NCBI RefSeq assembly: GCF_001261735.1
Contig: NZ_CVRP01000008.1
Span: 1-64,000, forward strand
Direction of reading: 5' to 3'
Length of the DNA: 64,000 nt
DNA from: Dysgonomonas sp. BGC7
GTDB lineage: Bacteria > Bacteroidota > Bacteroidia > Bacteroidales > Dysgonomonadaceae
A program made the position numbers and the translations under genes. Below, one piece after another: positions 43,433 through 54,520 of the stretch. A model generated the notes under the pieces. It saw only the letters and a program-made list of their open reading frames with translations. It ran no database searches and had not been told where the DNA came from. Numbering within the stretch: position 1 is the first letter of the stretch; every line of letters begins with the position of its first letter.

Positions 43433-44689
43433 CTATCGTTGCTTTTTTAGTTTGTCTATTGCTGATTCCAATGATTCTGTTGGAGGGATGATGTTATATC
43501 CTTCCCAAAAGTTTTCATCATAAAAGTCACCTACTTTGTCTGATAATATTTGAGTGGCTTTAAATACTAATTTATTAGGAATGGTAGATACATTTTGAAT
43601 TTTACTATCTGTTACAACCATCTCTGATACCACTGTATATCCGGTAGAGAATAGCCTGCGTTTCCAATCGCATTTGAATCGGACCTCACTTTGTACATAA
43701 TGTAAATAACTGCGTCCATCTCTTTCTCTGTATGATACAAGAAATGAAACCTCTTCGGGCTTGAAATGCATATTGAATGGTTTCTTTCTTAATATAGCTT
43801 GTGTTGCTTTATTCCGATCGTCCATGCTGAGTTTAAACTCAGCCCTTGAGAAGGTCAGTGTTTCCTGATCTATATATAAAGTGCCATAATGTAGAGGATA
43901 GGGTAAAACAACCTGAGGAACAAAACTCACCACATAATGTAGCTTTTCATCAATCATAACAGGCTTCTCCATTTTGAATTTATAGTGAGGAAGATTCTCT
44001 ATGTTGAGTATCAGGTCGGGATTCTTTATTATATCTATATATATGGATAGATTAGGGCCTCCCTGTAGCTTTACGATCAGTGTATCTCCTTGTTTAGGGC
44101 TAAGAAGCGTTCTTCCCTTCGTTACCTGCACCCGGTCTTTATCTACATTATTTACATTGTAAGATGTTTTGTATATATCGACTACAGCTTCTGAGATATT
44201 GATAAAGCTACGTCTCTTTTTTACTGTTTCCCGATAGAAGCCTGTCAGAAGAGAGGCACTGGTGCTATAATTATCTCCTATTCTGCGAATAGCTTCTTCT
44301 ACGAGCTTTTTGGGATCGGCAATTTCTACAACTACTTCTTTAAGTTTATTCGTATTTGCAGGTAAGAATACAGTTACATTCTCTATATCAGTTGCTCCTA
44401 TGGGAATCCTGATCGTTGAATAACCAATATGAGAAACTTCGATGGAAACGGCGTGATAAGAGTTCTTTATCTTTATAGAAAATTCTCCATCGGCGTTAGC
44501 TATGGTACCGATATTACTCCCCGGAACGGTTACACTCGCATATTCTAGTTTCTTCTTTGTCCTTTCGTCTTTTATTGTTCCGCTTACAGTCTTGTAATCC
44601 GTTGTTTGTTGCCCATATACATAAAAGACACTTACAAATAAAGAAAAAACAAGCAACAGGCATCCTGTTTTGTTTAATATTGCTTTCAT
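43433..44689 (-). CDS. Carboxypeptidase-regulatory-domain protein, paralogue of the STN protein
   Basis: This 418-residue exported protein has signal peptide 1-26 (ending VYGQQ). A carboxypeptidase-regulatory-like domain (about 33-118, with KKKLEYASVTVPGSNIGT) is followed by the same C-terminal region as the protein at 40441-41970. Shared pieces include GFYRETVKKRRSFINISEAV versus FYREGVRVRNKDIDLTEAV, and FYDENFWEGYNII versus YDKDFWGSFNII. It lacks an STN domain. It stands first in the minus-strand group that continues with sigma factor, FecR and the STN protein. An outer-membrane or surface location is likely. The function is unknown. Confidence 0.85.
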   Translation of the reverse strand: MKAILNKTGCLLLVFSLFVSVFYVYGQQTTDYKTVSGTIKDERTKKKLEYASVTVPGSNIGTIANADGEFSIKIKNSYHAVSIEVSHIGYSTIRIPIGATDIENVTVFLPANTNKLKEVVVEIADPKKLVEEAIRRIGDNYSTSASLLTGFYRETVKKRRSFINISEAVVDIYKTSYNVNNVDKDRVQVTKGRTLLSPKQGDTLIVKLQGGPNLSIYIDIIKNPDLILNIENLPHYKFKMEKPVMIDEKLHYVVSFVPQVVLPYPLHYGTLYIDQETLTFSRAEFKLSMDDRNKATQAILRKKPFNMHFKPEEVSFLVSYRERDGRSYLHYVQSEVRFKCDWKRRLFSTGYTVVSEMVVTDSKIQNVSTIPNKLVFKATQILSDKVGDFYDENFWEGYNIIPPTESLESAIDKLKKQR

Positions 44690-44784
44690 AATAATATTCT
44701 TAAGAAGTTGATAAATACGTTATCTATTATTATGATCGCTTAGCTGCAAAATACCCTATACTTTCTTCCCGTTTTAACAATAAA

Positions 44785-44822
44785 TATAAATACCTCGCCA
44801 ATTCATAGGTGAGGTATTTATA
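44785..44822 (-). terminator. Terminator at the end of the dextran-type PUL
   Basis: TATAAATACCTCGCC (44785-44799) pairs with GGTGAGGTATTTATA (44808-44822), one G-T pair included, around an 8-base loop. It lies about 45 bases beyond the GH97 stop on the minus strand. An AT-rich tract follows, but without a long uninterrupted T-run. Confidence 0.75.
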
Positions 44823-44865
44823 TTTATAGAGTTAGAAATCTTTCTGAAAATAAAGATTCTTCTAC

Positions 44866-47116
<2,251 letters not shown>

Positions 47117-47179
47117 ATACTAATTTTTTTGTTACTTTTTGTATGTTCCTATTTCTCATAAAGCTCTATATATAGATAA

Positions 47180-49669
47180 CTATTTGAGAATGATATTCAC
47201 ATTCTTTCTGTTGTCAGGAACTTTTACCCAGCATTCTTTTGTTGTATCGTTCCAAGACCATTCGAGAGAAGAGAACTCTGTGTTGAGTTTGCTTACTATA
47301 GCTTGTTCTTCTACTGCTTTTATGGCTTTTCCGTCTACAGAAACAGAAGTGGGTTTATTATCTATATGATATTTTAGAATAATATTCCGTTTTTCCGATT
47401 GTTTAAATCCTTTGTCGTTTGGAATAATCTCTGAGGTATATCCATCGTTTAGAGTTGTACAACTGAATTTTGTTTTTGAGTATACATCTTTCAGATAATC
47501 GAGATTCTCCCCTTGGTCTTCATACAACTCAAACGTTGCACTCTCGTCCTCGTAATTAGGAAATATGTGTACAAACAACGGATAATCTTTTTGCTCGTGG
47601 ATGTATTGCATTACAGGCATCTGAGGAACTATAGAGCCTTTCTTTACGAAAATTGGTATTACACTCAGAGGCGCTCTGTATGCTATTCTTTGTCCTCCAA
47701 GATAAACGGTCTTTTTATCGTTGAAATCTATCCATTCTCCTTCCGGCAGATACACGCGTTTTACCCGTTCTCCTTTTTTCAGTACGGGTGCAACAAGAAT
47801 TTCAGCACCGAATAAAAATTGGTCTTCTGTCTTTATGGCTTCTTCATCGTTAGGGTATTCCATAAACAGGCCTCTGGTAATAGGAAGACCTTTATCGTGT
47901 GCTATTCGCGAATAGGTGTACAAGTAAGGAAAAAGCTGATATTTCAGTTCTATAGCTGCTTTGCTGTTTTTCTCAGCAACGTCTCCGAACATCCACGGCT
48001 CTGCTGCATTATCCCCTTCGTGATGAGCACGACTGAGAGGATTGAATACTCCGAACTGCATCCAGCGGGTATATAGTTCTGCCATTGCCGGATAGTCGGT
48101 AATGTCGCCACAATAACCTGAAATATCTGTAGTCCAGAAAGGAATGCCGCCCAATCCCGCAGAAATACCTATTGCCACCTGATTTTGAAGTTGCCCCCAA
48201 CCTTCGAGTACATCGTTACCATTGCCGCTGTCGCCTGTCCACCCAAAAGTGTAGCGTTGTAGTCCGGCGTAGGCAGCACGCGTCATTTGGAATACACGTT
48301 TATTGGGATTCCGTTTTTCGAACTGCTCTTTAACAACCCGATCCCATGTCAGTCCGTAAACGTTGTGAATCTCATCGTGCATTCCCAAATGATGCTGCAT
48401 ATTTAGTCTGTCGAGGTCTTCCTCGTTGCTCCATGCCGGTTCTCCCATATCTGTCCAAAAGCCGCTAGCTCCGTCATCTATCGGTTTTTGTTGCTGTGCA
48501 CCCCACCAATCGGCTACTTCGGGTAGCGTGAAGTCTACTACTCCACAGTTTCCGCCCCATGGCCACGGCATGTCATAGGATTTGCCTGTGCGTACATCTT
48601 TTACCAAATAACCTAGCTTATCTGCTTCTTTCCATTGCTCTTTTGTAGCTTGCGATATTACAGGATCTTGCGAAAGAATCATTTTAAATCCTTGTTCTTT
48701 CAGTTTAGATAGCATAGCCTTCGGATTGGTATAATTACCTTTTCTCCAATTGAAATCCTGAAGTCCTTGTGTCCAGCCTATATCCTGATAAATGATATCG
48801 CAAGGTATCTGACGCTTGCGAAACTCGGCTGCGATTTCAAGAGCCTGACTTTCTTTTGTATAAAGTCCTCGACATTGAGAGAAGCCTAATGCCCATTTCG
48901 GAGGCATAATAGGTTTTCCTGTCAAGGCTATATATTGTTCCTGTATTTCTTTATAATCTTTTCCAAAAATGAAGTAGTAAACAAATTCTCCGTTCGGAGC
49001 TTCGAAAGAATAATATTCGTCAGACTCTGTTCCGAACTTGAACTCTGTTTTATAAGTGTTGTCGAGAAATATACCATAACGGTAGCTGCTCATAAAAAAC
49101 GGGATGCTCTTGTATAGAGGGTCTTCTGTTGTACTGTAGCAAGGTTTGTCGCTGTTCCACATCTTGTATTCACGCCCCCGACGATTAAGAGGGCCTGTCT
49201 TTTCCCCCAATCCGAAAAACTGTTCGTCTTTGCGTAGTATCTTATATGCTTTTTTCGTTGAGCCATCGGAAGTATGTCCTATCTCTTTATAGTCACTGAA
49301 TATCAGTTTTTGCCACTTGTCGAATATTTGTAACTGCATCGGGCTTTTGTTTAGGCGAATGCGCAGTTTGGAAGTATATATTTCATAACATGCAGGCTGT
49401 TCGTCTACATTTATTTTTCCTACATCTTCCAGATTCTCATTCACGACGGCAAAAGACTCGTTCCTGCGAGAAAATTTCCCCGCAGGGTCGAACCATACTT
49501 TGATAACCGAACTACTTTTTATATCCAATGATAGTTTGCTGCCATCGCTGCCATTGAAAACGATTTTGCTGTCATCCTGCGTATAGGATAGACATTCTTT
49601 ACTCTTGTCAGCTACGTTTGCAAGCAGACTTAGCGGAATAAGCAAAAATATTATTATATATATTCTCAT
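47180..49669 (-). CDS. GH31 alpha-glucosidase
   Basis: This 829-residue enzyme has signal peptide 1-18 and no lipobox, so it is probably periplasmic. The N-terminal beta-domain is followed by the GH31 barrel (about 255-600). The nucleophile D407 is seen in GFWTDMGEPAW and the acid/base D480 in FGWTGDSGNG. IIYQDIGWTQG (293-303) is the substrate-binding strand. Two C-terminal beta-domains end the protein. GH31 enzymes in dextran loci cut alpha-1,6-linked isomalto-oligosaccharides to glucose. The gene follows GH66 by 27 bases. Confidence 0.95.
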   Translation of the reverse strand: MRIYIIIFLLIPLSLLANVADKSKECLSYTQDDSKIVFNGSDGSKLSLDIKSSSVIKVWFDPAGKFSRRNESFAVVNENLEDVGKINVDEQPACYEIYTSKLRIRLNKSPMQLQIFDKWQKLIFSDYKEIGHTSDGSTKKAYKILRKDEQFFGLGEKTGPLNRRGREYKMWNSDKPCYSTTEDPLYKSIPFFMSSYRYGIFLDNTYKTEFKFGTESDEYYSFEAPNGEFVYYFIFGKDYKEIQEQYIALTGKPIMPPKWALGFSQCRGLYTKESQALEIAAEFRKRQIPCDIIYQDIGWTQGLQDFNWRKGNYTNPKAMLSKLKEQGFKMILSQDPVISQATKEQWKEADKLGYLVKDVRTGKSYDMPWPWGGNCGVVDFTLPEVADWWGAQQQKPIDDGASGFWTDMGEPAWSNEEDLDRLNMQHHLGMHDEIHNVYGLTWDRVVKEQFEKRNPNKRVFQMTRAAYAGLQRYTFGWTGDSGNGNDVLEGWGQLQNQVAIGISAGLGGIPFWTTDISGYCGDITDYPAMAELYTRWMQFGVFNPLSRAHHEGDNAAEPWMFGDVAEKNSKAAIELKYQLFPYLYTYSRIAHDKGLPITRGLFMEYPNDEEAIKTEDQFLFGAEILVAPVLKKGERVKRVYLPEGEWIDFNDKKTVYLGGQRIAYRAPLSVIPIFVKKGSIVPQMPVMQYIHEQKDYPLFVHIFPNYEDESATFELYEDQGENLDYLKDVYSKTKFSCTTLNDGYTSEIIPNDKGFKQSEKRNIILKYHIDNKPTSVSVDGKAIKAVEEQAIVSKLNTEFSSLEWSWNDTTKECWVKVPDNRKNVNIILK

Positions 49670-49696
49670 CTTTTATTTACCTTTTTTCTTAATACC

Positions 49697-51454
49697 CTAA
49701 TATTCGATAACCAGCATATCCCAGTATTTTAGTTGGGGTAGAGTCAGAGATAATTCATTTCCTGTCTGGGTAAAATCTAGAGTTTGAGTTACACCTCCGT
49801 TTATGTCAGGTGATGCTACCCATACACGAGAAACAGTCTTTGTTACTACTATTTTTACTCCTGCTTCGTTTATAGGAGACGCTTCCTGCTGTGTACCATT
49901 GGTATCGCGCCATTCCATAGAATTAGCATTTGTGAAATTGATAAGGTGTATTACGTCTTTGTTTGCAAACGTCTTTCCTGTAACAGCTATATTTCCTTTG
50001 TCGGCAGGCCAGTTGTTTATAGAAAGTTTACCATCGCTAGACTGTACATTGAATGCAGAAGGGTTACCTCCATCTCGTAATATGTTTTGATAAGCTACCA
50101 AAAAATCATAATATGAGATCAGTGCCTTTTTTAACTCCGATTTCATTTGTAAATTAGAATTCGGAAAGTATTCATTAGCCAGATAATGTTCTCCTACCTC
50201 AAGATGAGCTCCTCCAAAAGCAAATATTACAGCATTGGTGAGTAATATGCCCGGAGCATTGACGAAGCCATAGCCACTCGATTTTGCATAGTTCATATAT
50301 GCGGCTAGTACTGTACTCTTAGTGTTGTTACTGTATGTATTATTGTTCAGAATAACCTGAGCAAGATCTTCATAAGTCTTACTTTCGTCCCATACTTCGG
50401 TATAAAGGAAGTCTACATCAGAAGTTCCGATATTATTTTGTCCGTATTGGCTTACAGCATTCATTACAAGTCTTTTGTCAGGGTTTTCCTGCTTCATGGC
50501 AGTAATGAATGGTTTGTATGTATCTTCGAGTTTTACGACATTACCGCTGTAATCATATACTGTCCCTCTGTTGCCAAGTTGGTCGATATGGTATCCGTCG
50601 AAGTTGAAAACTCTGTACACATCTTTGTTTCGTTGAGCCAGATAGTTCTGCCATTCGCTATTGCCCGGATTGGTAAGGTAGATACTACTACGAAAAGGAG
50701 GATCGAGATGATGATTGTCTTTCTCGGAATGATTCGCATCTTTATATATATACCATTCATCTTTTACTCCATCAGATGAGGCATTGCTAAGTGCTCCGAA
50801 TGCAAGATTATAAAACATCGTTTTCATTCCCTTATTATGAGCTGCGTCTATATATCCTTTTACTGTGCTCAGATAATTGGTTCTGCCAATAAGGTCAGGC
50901 CATGAAGCGAGAGGATTGTCTGCTGTGCCTGCCAGCGGTCTTTGATGATCGTACATCCAGTCGTAGAATTGAACCCCATTTATATGATAACGATTCATTA
51001 CATCAATGTTTTTTGCCATTTGCGCATCTGTCATTTTTCCGTATGAAGAAAGGAATCCGTAGCGGGGAAACTTCTTCCAATCAGAAGATACATCGACAGC
51101 GATACTATGATAGATTTTTTCTTTCCCGTCTACTATTTCATAAATGTCTATCAAATAACCTTTATAGTCTTCATTTGGTGTTGTCCAGCTCCATGATGTT
51201 CCGCCAAGATTTTCTTCTTTCAATACCTGTCCTAAGTGTGAATAACGGACTTTGGGATTGCTACCCGGCTTATTCTTTAGGGAAAAAGATACGGTTTCAC
51301 CGGGTTTATAGACAGCCTTATCTGTATTCAGATCTATACTCAGGTATGTGTCTCCGTATGTAACGGGATCTTTTTTTGTGTCATAATAGTCTTCACAGGA
51401 TGAGAGTAAAAACAGGCACAGCCCTATTATGAAGAAGTTATATATTTTTCTCAT
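49697..51454 (-). CDS. GH66 endo-dextranase, surface lipoprotein
   Basis: This 585-residue lipoprotein has its lipobox FLLSSC ending at C20, followed by EDYYD, which fits surface export. An N-terminal immunoglobulin-like domain (about 35-125) precedes the GH66 barrel (about 128-480). The nucleophile D291 lies in FDGYHIDQLGN and the acid/base E353 in FLYTEVWDES. RYGFLSSYGKM and VQFYDWMYDHQRPL are GH66 signatures. A C-terminal beta-domain follows. No long CBM35 insert is seen, so it is a plain dextranase and not a cycloisomalto-oligosaccharide synthase. Cell-surface cutting of alpha-1,6-glucan would feed the SusCD pair. Confidence 0.93.
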   Translation of the reverse strand: MRKIYNFFIIGLCLFLLSSCEDYYDTKKDPVTYGDTYLSIDLNTDKAVYKPGETVSFSLKNKPGSNPKVRYSHLGQVLKEENLGGTSWSWTTPNEDYKGYLIDIYEIVDGKEKIYHSIAVDVSSDWKKFPRYGFLSSYGKMTDAQMAKNIDVMNRYHINGVQFYDWMYDHQRPLAGTADNPLASWPDLIGRTNYLSTVKGYIDAAHNKGMKTMFYNLAFGALSNASSDGVKDEWYIYKDANHSEKDNHHLDPPFRSSIYLTNPGNSEWQNYLAQRNKDVYRVFNFDGYHIDQLGNRGTVYDYSGNVVKLEDTYKPFITAMKQENPDKRLVMNAVSQYGQNNIGTSDVDFLYTEVWDESKTYEDLAQVILNNNTYSNNTKSTVLAAYMNYAKSSGYGFVNAPGILLTNAVIFAFGGAHLEVGEHYLANEYFPNSNLQMKSELKKALISYYDFLVAYQNILRDGGNPSAFNVQSSDGKLSINNWPADKGNIAVTGKTFANKDVIHLINFTNANSMEWRDTNGTQQEASPINEAGVKIVVTKTVSRVWVASPDINGGVTQTLDFTQTGNELSLTLPQLKYWDMLVIEY

Positions 51455-51528
51455 GATACATTCTTTTATCTCTGCATATTATCCTGAATCAGGAAAATCA
51501 ATTCCCCATTCAGGGTACAGAAGTTATT

Positions 51529-52998
51529 TTATATTTTTTTTATTATAACAGTTTCTTTTAATTGATCCAGTTCGATACTATATGTTCCTGCGGTCTCTAT
51601 TTTCCATTTATTGTCAAGGCCTGCTCCCGGATTGCTGAAAACCATCTGCTGCACATCATCGCTTGGTGCTTTATTGGCTTCGGTGGCAGTAAACCAAGCT
51701 CCGTTCCAGTCGCTTTTCTTATCGCAGGTAAACTTCAGTTCTCCGGTTTTTAATGCTCCTGTCCATGTAAATACATGAGGATTGGAGGTGGCTGTCATCG
51801 GGGTCGAGTTACCTATATCCCACCCGTTAGGAGTAGCTTCTCCCACAAGGTAAATCATCGCGAATGGGGTGAAAGGAACAATATCTATTTTCATGAGGCG
51901 TGTATCCAGAGAAATCTTATATATGCCTCCTGAGATATCCCATTTGTAATCATTTTCTCCACCGGGTTTTTCATTCTCAGACCATTTTACCACATCCAGA
52001 TTTGTTCCTGCCGGAGTTTTGTCAATTGCTGGTCTGAGGAATACTACGCTTGCATCGAAATCTGCTTTTGTCGCTATTTTAAATTCTCCTCCTGCCGAAA
52101 GATCTGCATTGTAATGAAATACGTATGGATCTAATGCGTCTACTGTCATTGCCTTAAAGCTCCATCCCGAAGGATTACCTACAAACCATAGTTCGGTATA
52201 CTCTGGCCCGGCACCTTTTTCTATATGGAAAGCAAGAGTTATAATGTTTAGAGTTATCTTGTAACTTCCTCCTTCTGTAATTTCGAATTGTTCATCATAA
52301 GGATCATCCCCATTTTCGCGGAAATACAATTTAGAATTGTCTGCACCTTTGTTGTATGATGGAGTAAATTCTCCCAATGTTGTGATAAACTTAAATTTAC
52401 CGGGAGTTAGTTTACCTGTCCATGTAAAGCCGCCCGGAGCGCTTGTTACTTTAGTCAGTGGTGTTGCATTATCTGCACTCCATCCGTTAGGCGTTGCATC
52501 TCCTATCAGATACAAAGCTTTCGATACAGGTTTGTAAGTTGTCACTTTTATTATTACAGGGGCTGATATTTCGGGTTTTACATTGTCGTTATATATGGTT
52601 GCAGTTACACGAGCCTCTAACTCTACACTATTCCCGGCCTCTTGTCCAAAAGTATTTAGTAGCAGGTTATTAAATTCCTCCATCTTATATGTTTGAGAGA
52701 AGATGTTTCGCCCTAAGTCTATAGATACAGGATCTGCAAAATTGTTCCCTTTTATATCCAGTTCGAAAAGATAAGTTATAGCCGCATTCGTTCCCTGATT
52801 AGATCCGGTTGTCCAATCGAATGAGATCGCATTATTCTCAGGATTCAGTACATCCAGAGTTACTTCGTTTTTATCTGCTTTTATGGCAAGAGGTTCACTC
52901 CCCTTGTTGAGTTCCATATTGTCTTCATCTGTACAAGATGAGAGAAACAGAGGCAGAGACAGTAGCAGCCCGAATATTAATTTATATATCGTATTCAT
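51529..52998 (-). CDS. SusE/SusF-like surface glycan-binding lipoprotein
   Basis: This 489-residue lipoprotein has its lipobox FLSSC ending at C22, followed by TDEDN, an acidic surface-export signal. A SusE N-terminal domain (about 30-150, with NNAISFDWTTGSNQGT) is followed by three beta-sandwich binding modules. They start LYLIGDATPNGWS (about 185), LWFVGNPSGWS (about 270) and IYLVGEATPNGWD (about 378). The tandem G-x-P-x-G-W pattern is that of the starch-binding modules of SusE and SusF. It probably holds alpha-glucan at the cell surface beside SusD. It is 12 bases behind the SusD gene. Confidence 0.93.
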   Translation of the reverse strand: MNTIYKLIFGLLLSLPLFLSSCTDEDNMELNKGSEPLAIKADKNEVTLDVLNPENNAISFDWTTGSNQGTNAAITYLFELDIKGNNFADPVSIDLGRNIFSQTYKMEEFNNLLLNTFGQEAGNSVELEARVTATIYNDNVKPEISAPVIIKVTTYKPVSKALYLIGDATPNGWSADNATPLTKVTSAPGGFTWTGKLTPGKFKFITTLGEFTPSYNKGADNSKLYFRENGDDPYDEQFEITEGGSYKITLNIITLAFHIEKGAGPEYTELWFVGNPSGWSFKAMTVDALDPYVFHYNADLSAGGEFKIATKADFDASVVFLRPAIDKTPAGTNLDVVKWSENEKPGGENDYKWDISGGIYKISLDTRLMKIDIVPFTPFAMIYLVGEATPNGWDIGNSTPMTATSNPHVFTWTGALKTGELKFTCDKKSDWNGAWFTATEANKAPSDDVQQMVFSNPGAGLDNKWKIETAGTYSIELDQLKETVIIKKI

Positions 52999-53010
52999 AG
53001 TTGGTCTTTT

Positions 53011-54498
53011 TTAGTAGCCTGTATTTTGGCTAAGGTTATGATTAGAATCTATCTCTTTTTGTGGAATCGGGAATAATAAATGTTTCTTCGAAGCATTTAC
53101 TTTTCCGATGGAATGGAGAAAATTGAGAGCATATTGTCCGCCTTCCCAACGAATCATATCGAACCAGCGATGACCTTCGAAAGCAAGTTCTATACGACGC
53201 TCATGCCTTATTTTGTCGCGCATCTCTATTTGGGTAAGCCCTTCTACATCTGTACGATCTGTGAGCCCTGCTCTCTTACGTACTTGATATAGCGGCTCTT
53301 CTGCATCTTCGGTGCTTCCTAATTCGTTAAGAGCTTCTGCCCACATAAGTAATACATCTGCATACCTGAGAACGACAATGCTAGCCGAATTGGTATTATA
53401 ATCGGGAGATATAGACAATGGTACTAAAAATTTGCGTACATTGTATCCTGTGCCCGACATGGTTTTCTTATAAGCTTTTCCATCGAATGGGGGGCAGCCC
53501 TCATATAAGACCGTTTTCTCTTTACGCAAATCACCATATTCATACCCACCTATAAACTCTTGAGTAGGTTGGTTCCATCCGTAACCTCCACCTACCCATC
53601 CTGTTCCGCGTGGTCCCATATATGTACTTAACCAACAAGCCTGATTTGTATCATCCCAAAAGCCTGCTTTTGTCAGTCCCAGATACTGTACTTCGAAAAG
53701 TGATTCGGCTGTGTTTTTGTTAACTTTTTCTCCTCCGAAACACAAACTGTAGTCGCTATTAAGGGTATAACCTAAGCTTTCTACCAGCTTACACATTTCT
53801 ATACAGTCGCTATATTTGCCTAAAGTAAGATATACTTTTGCCAGCATTCCGGCCGCAGCTCCTTTCGAGGCTCTGCCTTTATCGTTGTCGCCATATTCTT
53901 CACGTGTAGGTAGCAGGCTGATCGCGTCTTTCAAGTCGGGAATAATGACTTCGTTGTATATTCTGTTTTTGTCTGTTCGTACAGGTTTTAGATCATCACC
54001 GGGTTTGGCAGGAGTTAGGCTGAGAGGTACATCTCCGAATAATTGTACGAGGATGAAGTAGTAGTGAGCACGAAGAAACTTGGCCTCTCCGATACATCTG
54101 TTTTTTATTTTTTCTGATATATTTAGCCCCGGAACGCTTTCCAATACCGTGTTGCAATAAAGAATACCCGGATTCGGGCCTCGCCATATATCAAGAGCAG
54201 CAGCATTGTCTGTTCCTGTTATAAAGTTTGCCAACTGTACTGTCTCTATACCGTCCTGACCACCTCCGGCTCCTACTTCGCTGTTTCCGGCGACTATGTC
54301 GAGTGTCCACATACGCATGTTGTATAGCTTCGGGCGCTGCAAAGGCTGATAAGCTCCGTTGGTAAGGGCAATGGCTACAGCTTCGTCTTTTATAACTTCG
54401 GCACTCGGGTCTTCGTAAGAAGTCTTGTCCAGAAAGTCTGAACATGAGCCGAAGATTGTAGCTATGGAAAATAATCCTATATATAATATTTTCTTCAT
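53011..54498 (-). CDS. SusD-like surface glycan-binding lipoprotein, dextran-type PUL
   Basis: This 495-residue lipoprotein (lipobox IFGSC, C19, then SDFLDKTSYED) is the partner lid of the SusC gene 22 bases upstream. Typical blocks are IGEAKFLRAHYYFILVQLFGDVPL, AAAGMLAKVYLTLGKYSDC, LRYADVLLMWAEALNELGS and IRHERRIELAFEGHRWFDMI. The last block is the RagB/SusD C-terminal signature in its common form. It follows the usual order SusC, SusD, SusE. Confidence 0.97.
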   Translation of the reverse strand: MKKILYIGLFSIATIFGSCSDFLDKTSYEDPSAEVIKDEAVAIALTNGAYQPLQRPKLYNMRMWTLDIVAGNSEVGAGGGQDGIETVQLANFITGTDNAAALDIWRGPNPGILYCNTVLESVPGLNISEKIKNRCIGEAKFLRAHYYFILVQLFGDVPLSLTPAKPGDDLKPVRTDKNRIYNEVIIPDLKDAISLLPTREEYGDNDKGRASKGAAAGMLAKVYLTLGKYSDCIEMCKLVESLGYTLNSDYSLCFGGEKVNKNTAESLFEVQYLGLTKAGFWDDTNQACWLSTYMGPRGTGWVGGGYGWNQPTQEFIGGYEYGDLRKEKTVLYEGCPPFDGKAYKKTMSGTGYNVRKFLVPLSISPDYNTNSASIVVLRYADVLLMWAEALNELGSTEDAEEPLYQVRKRAGLTDRTDVEGLTQIEMRDKIRHERRIELAFEGHRWFDMIRWEGGQYALNFLHSIGKVNASKKHLLFPIPQKEIDSNHNLSQNTGY

Positions 54499-54520
54499 AA
54501 TGATAATTTTTTCGGGTAGA

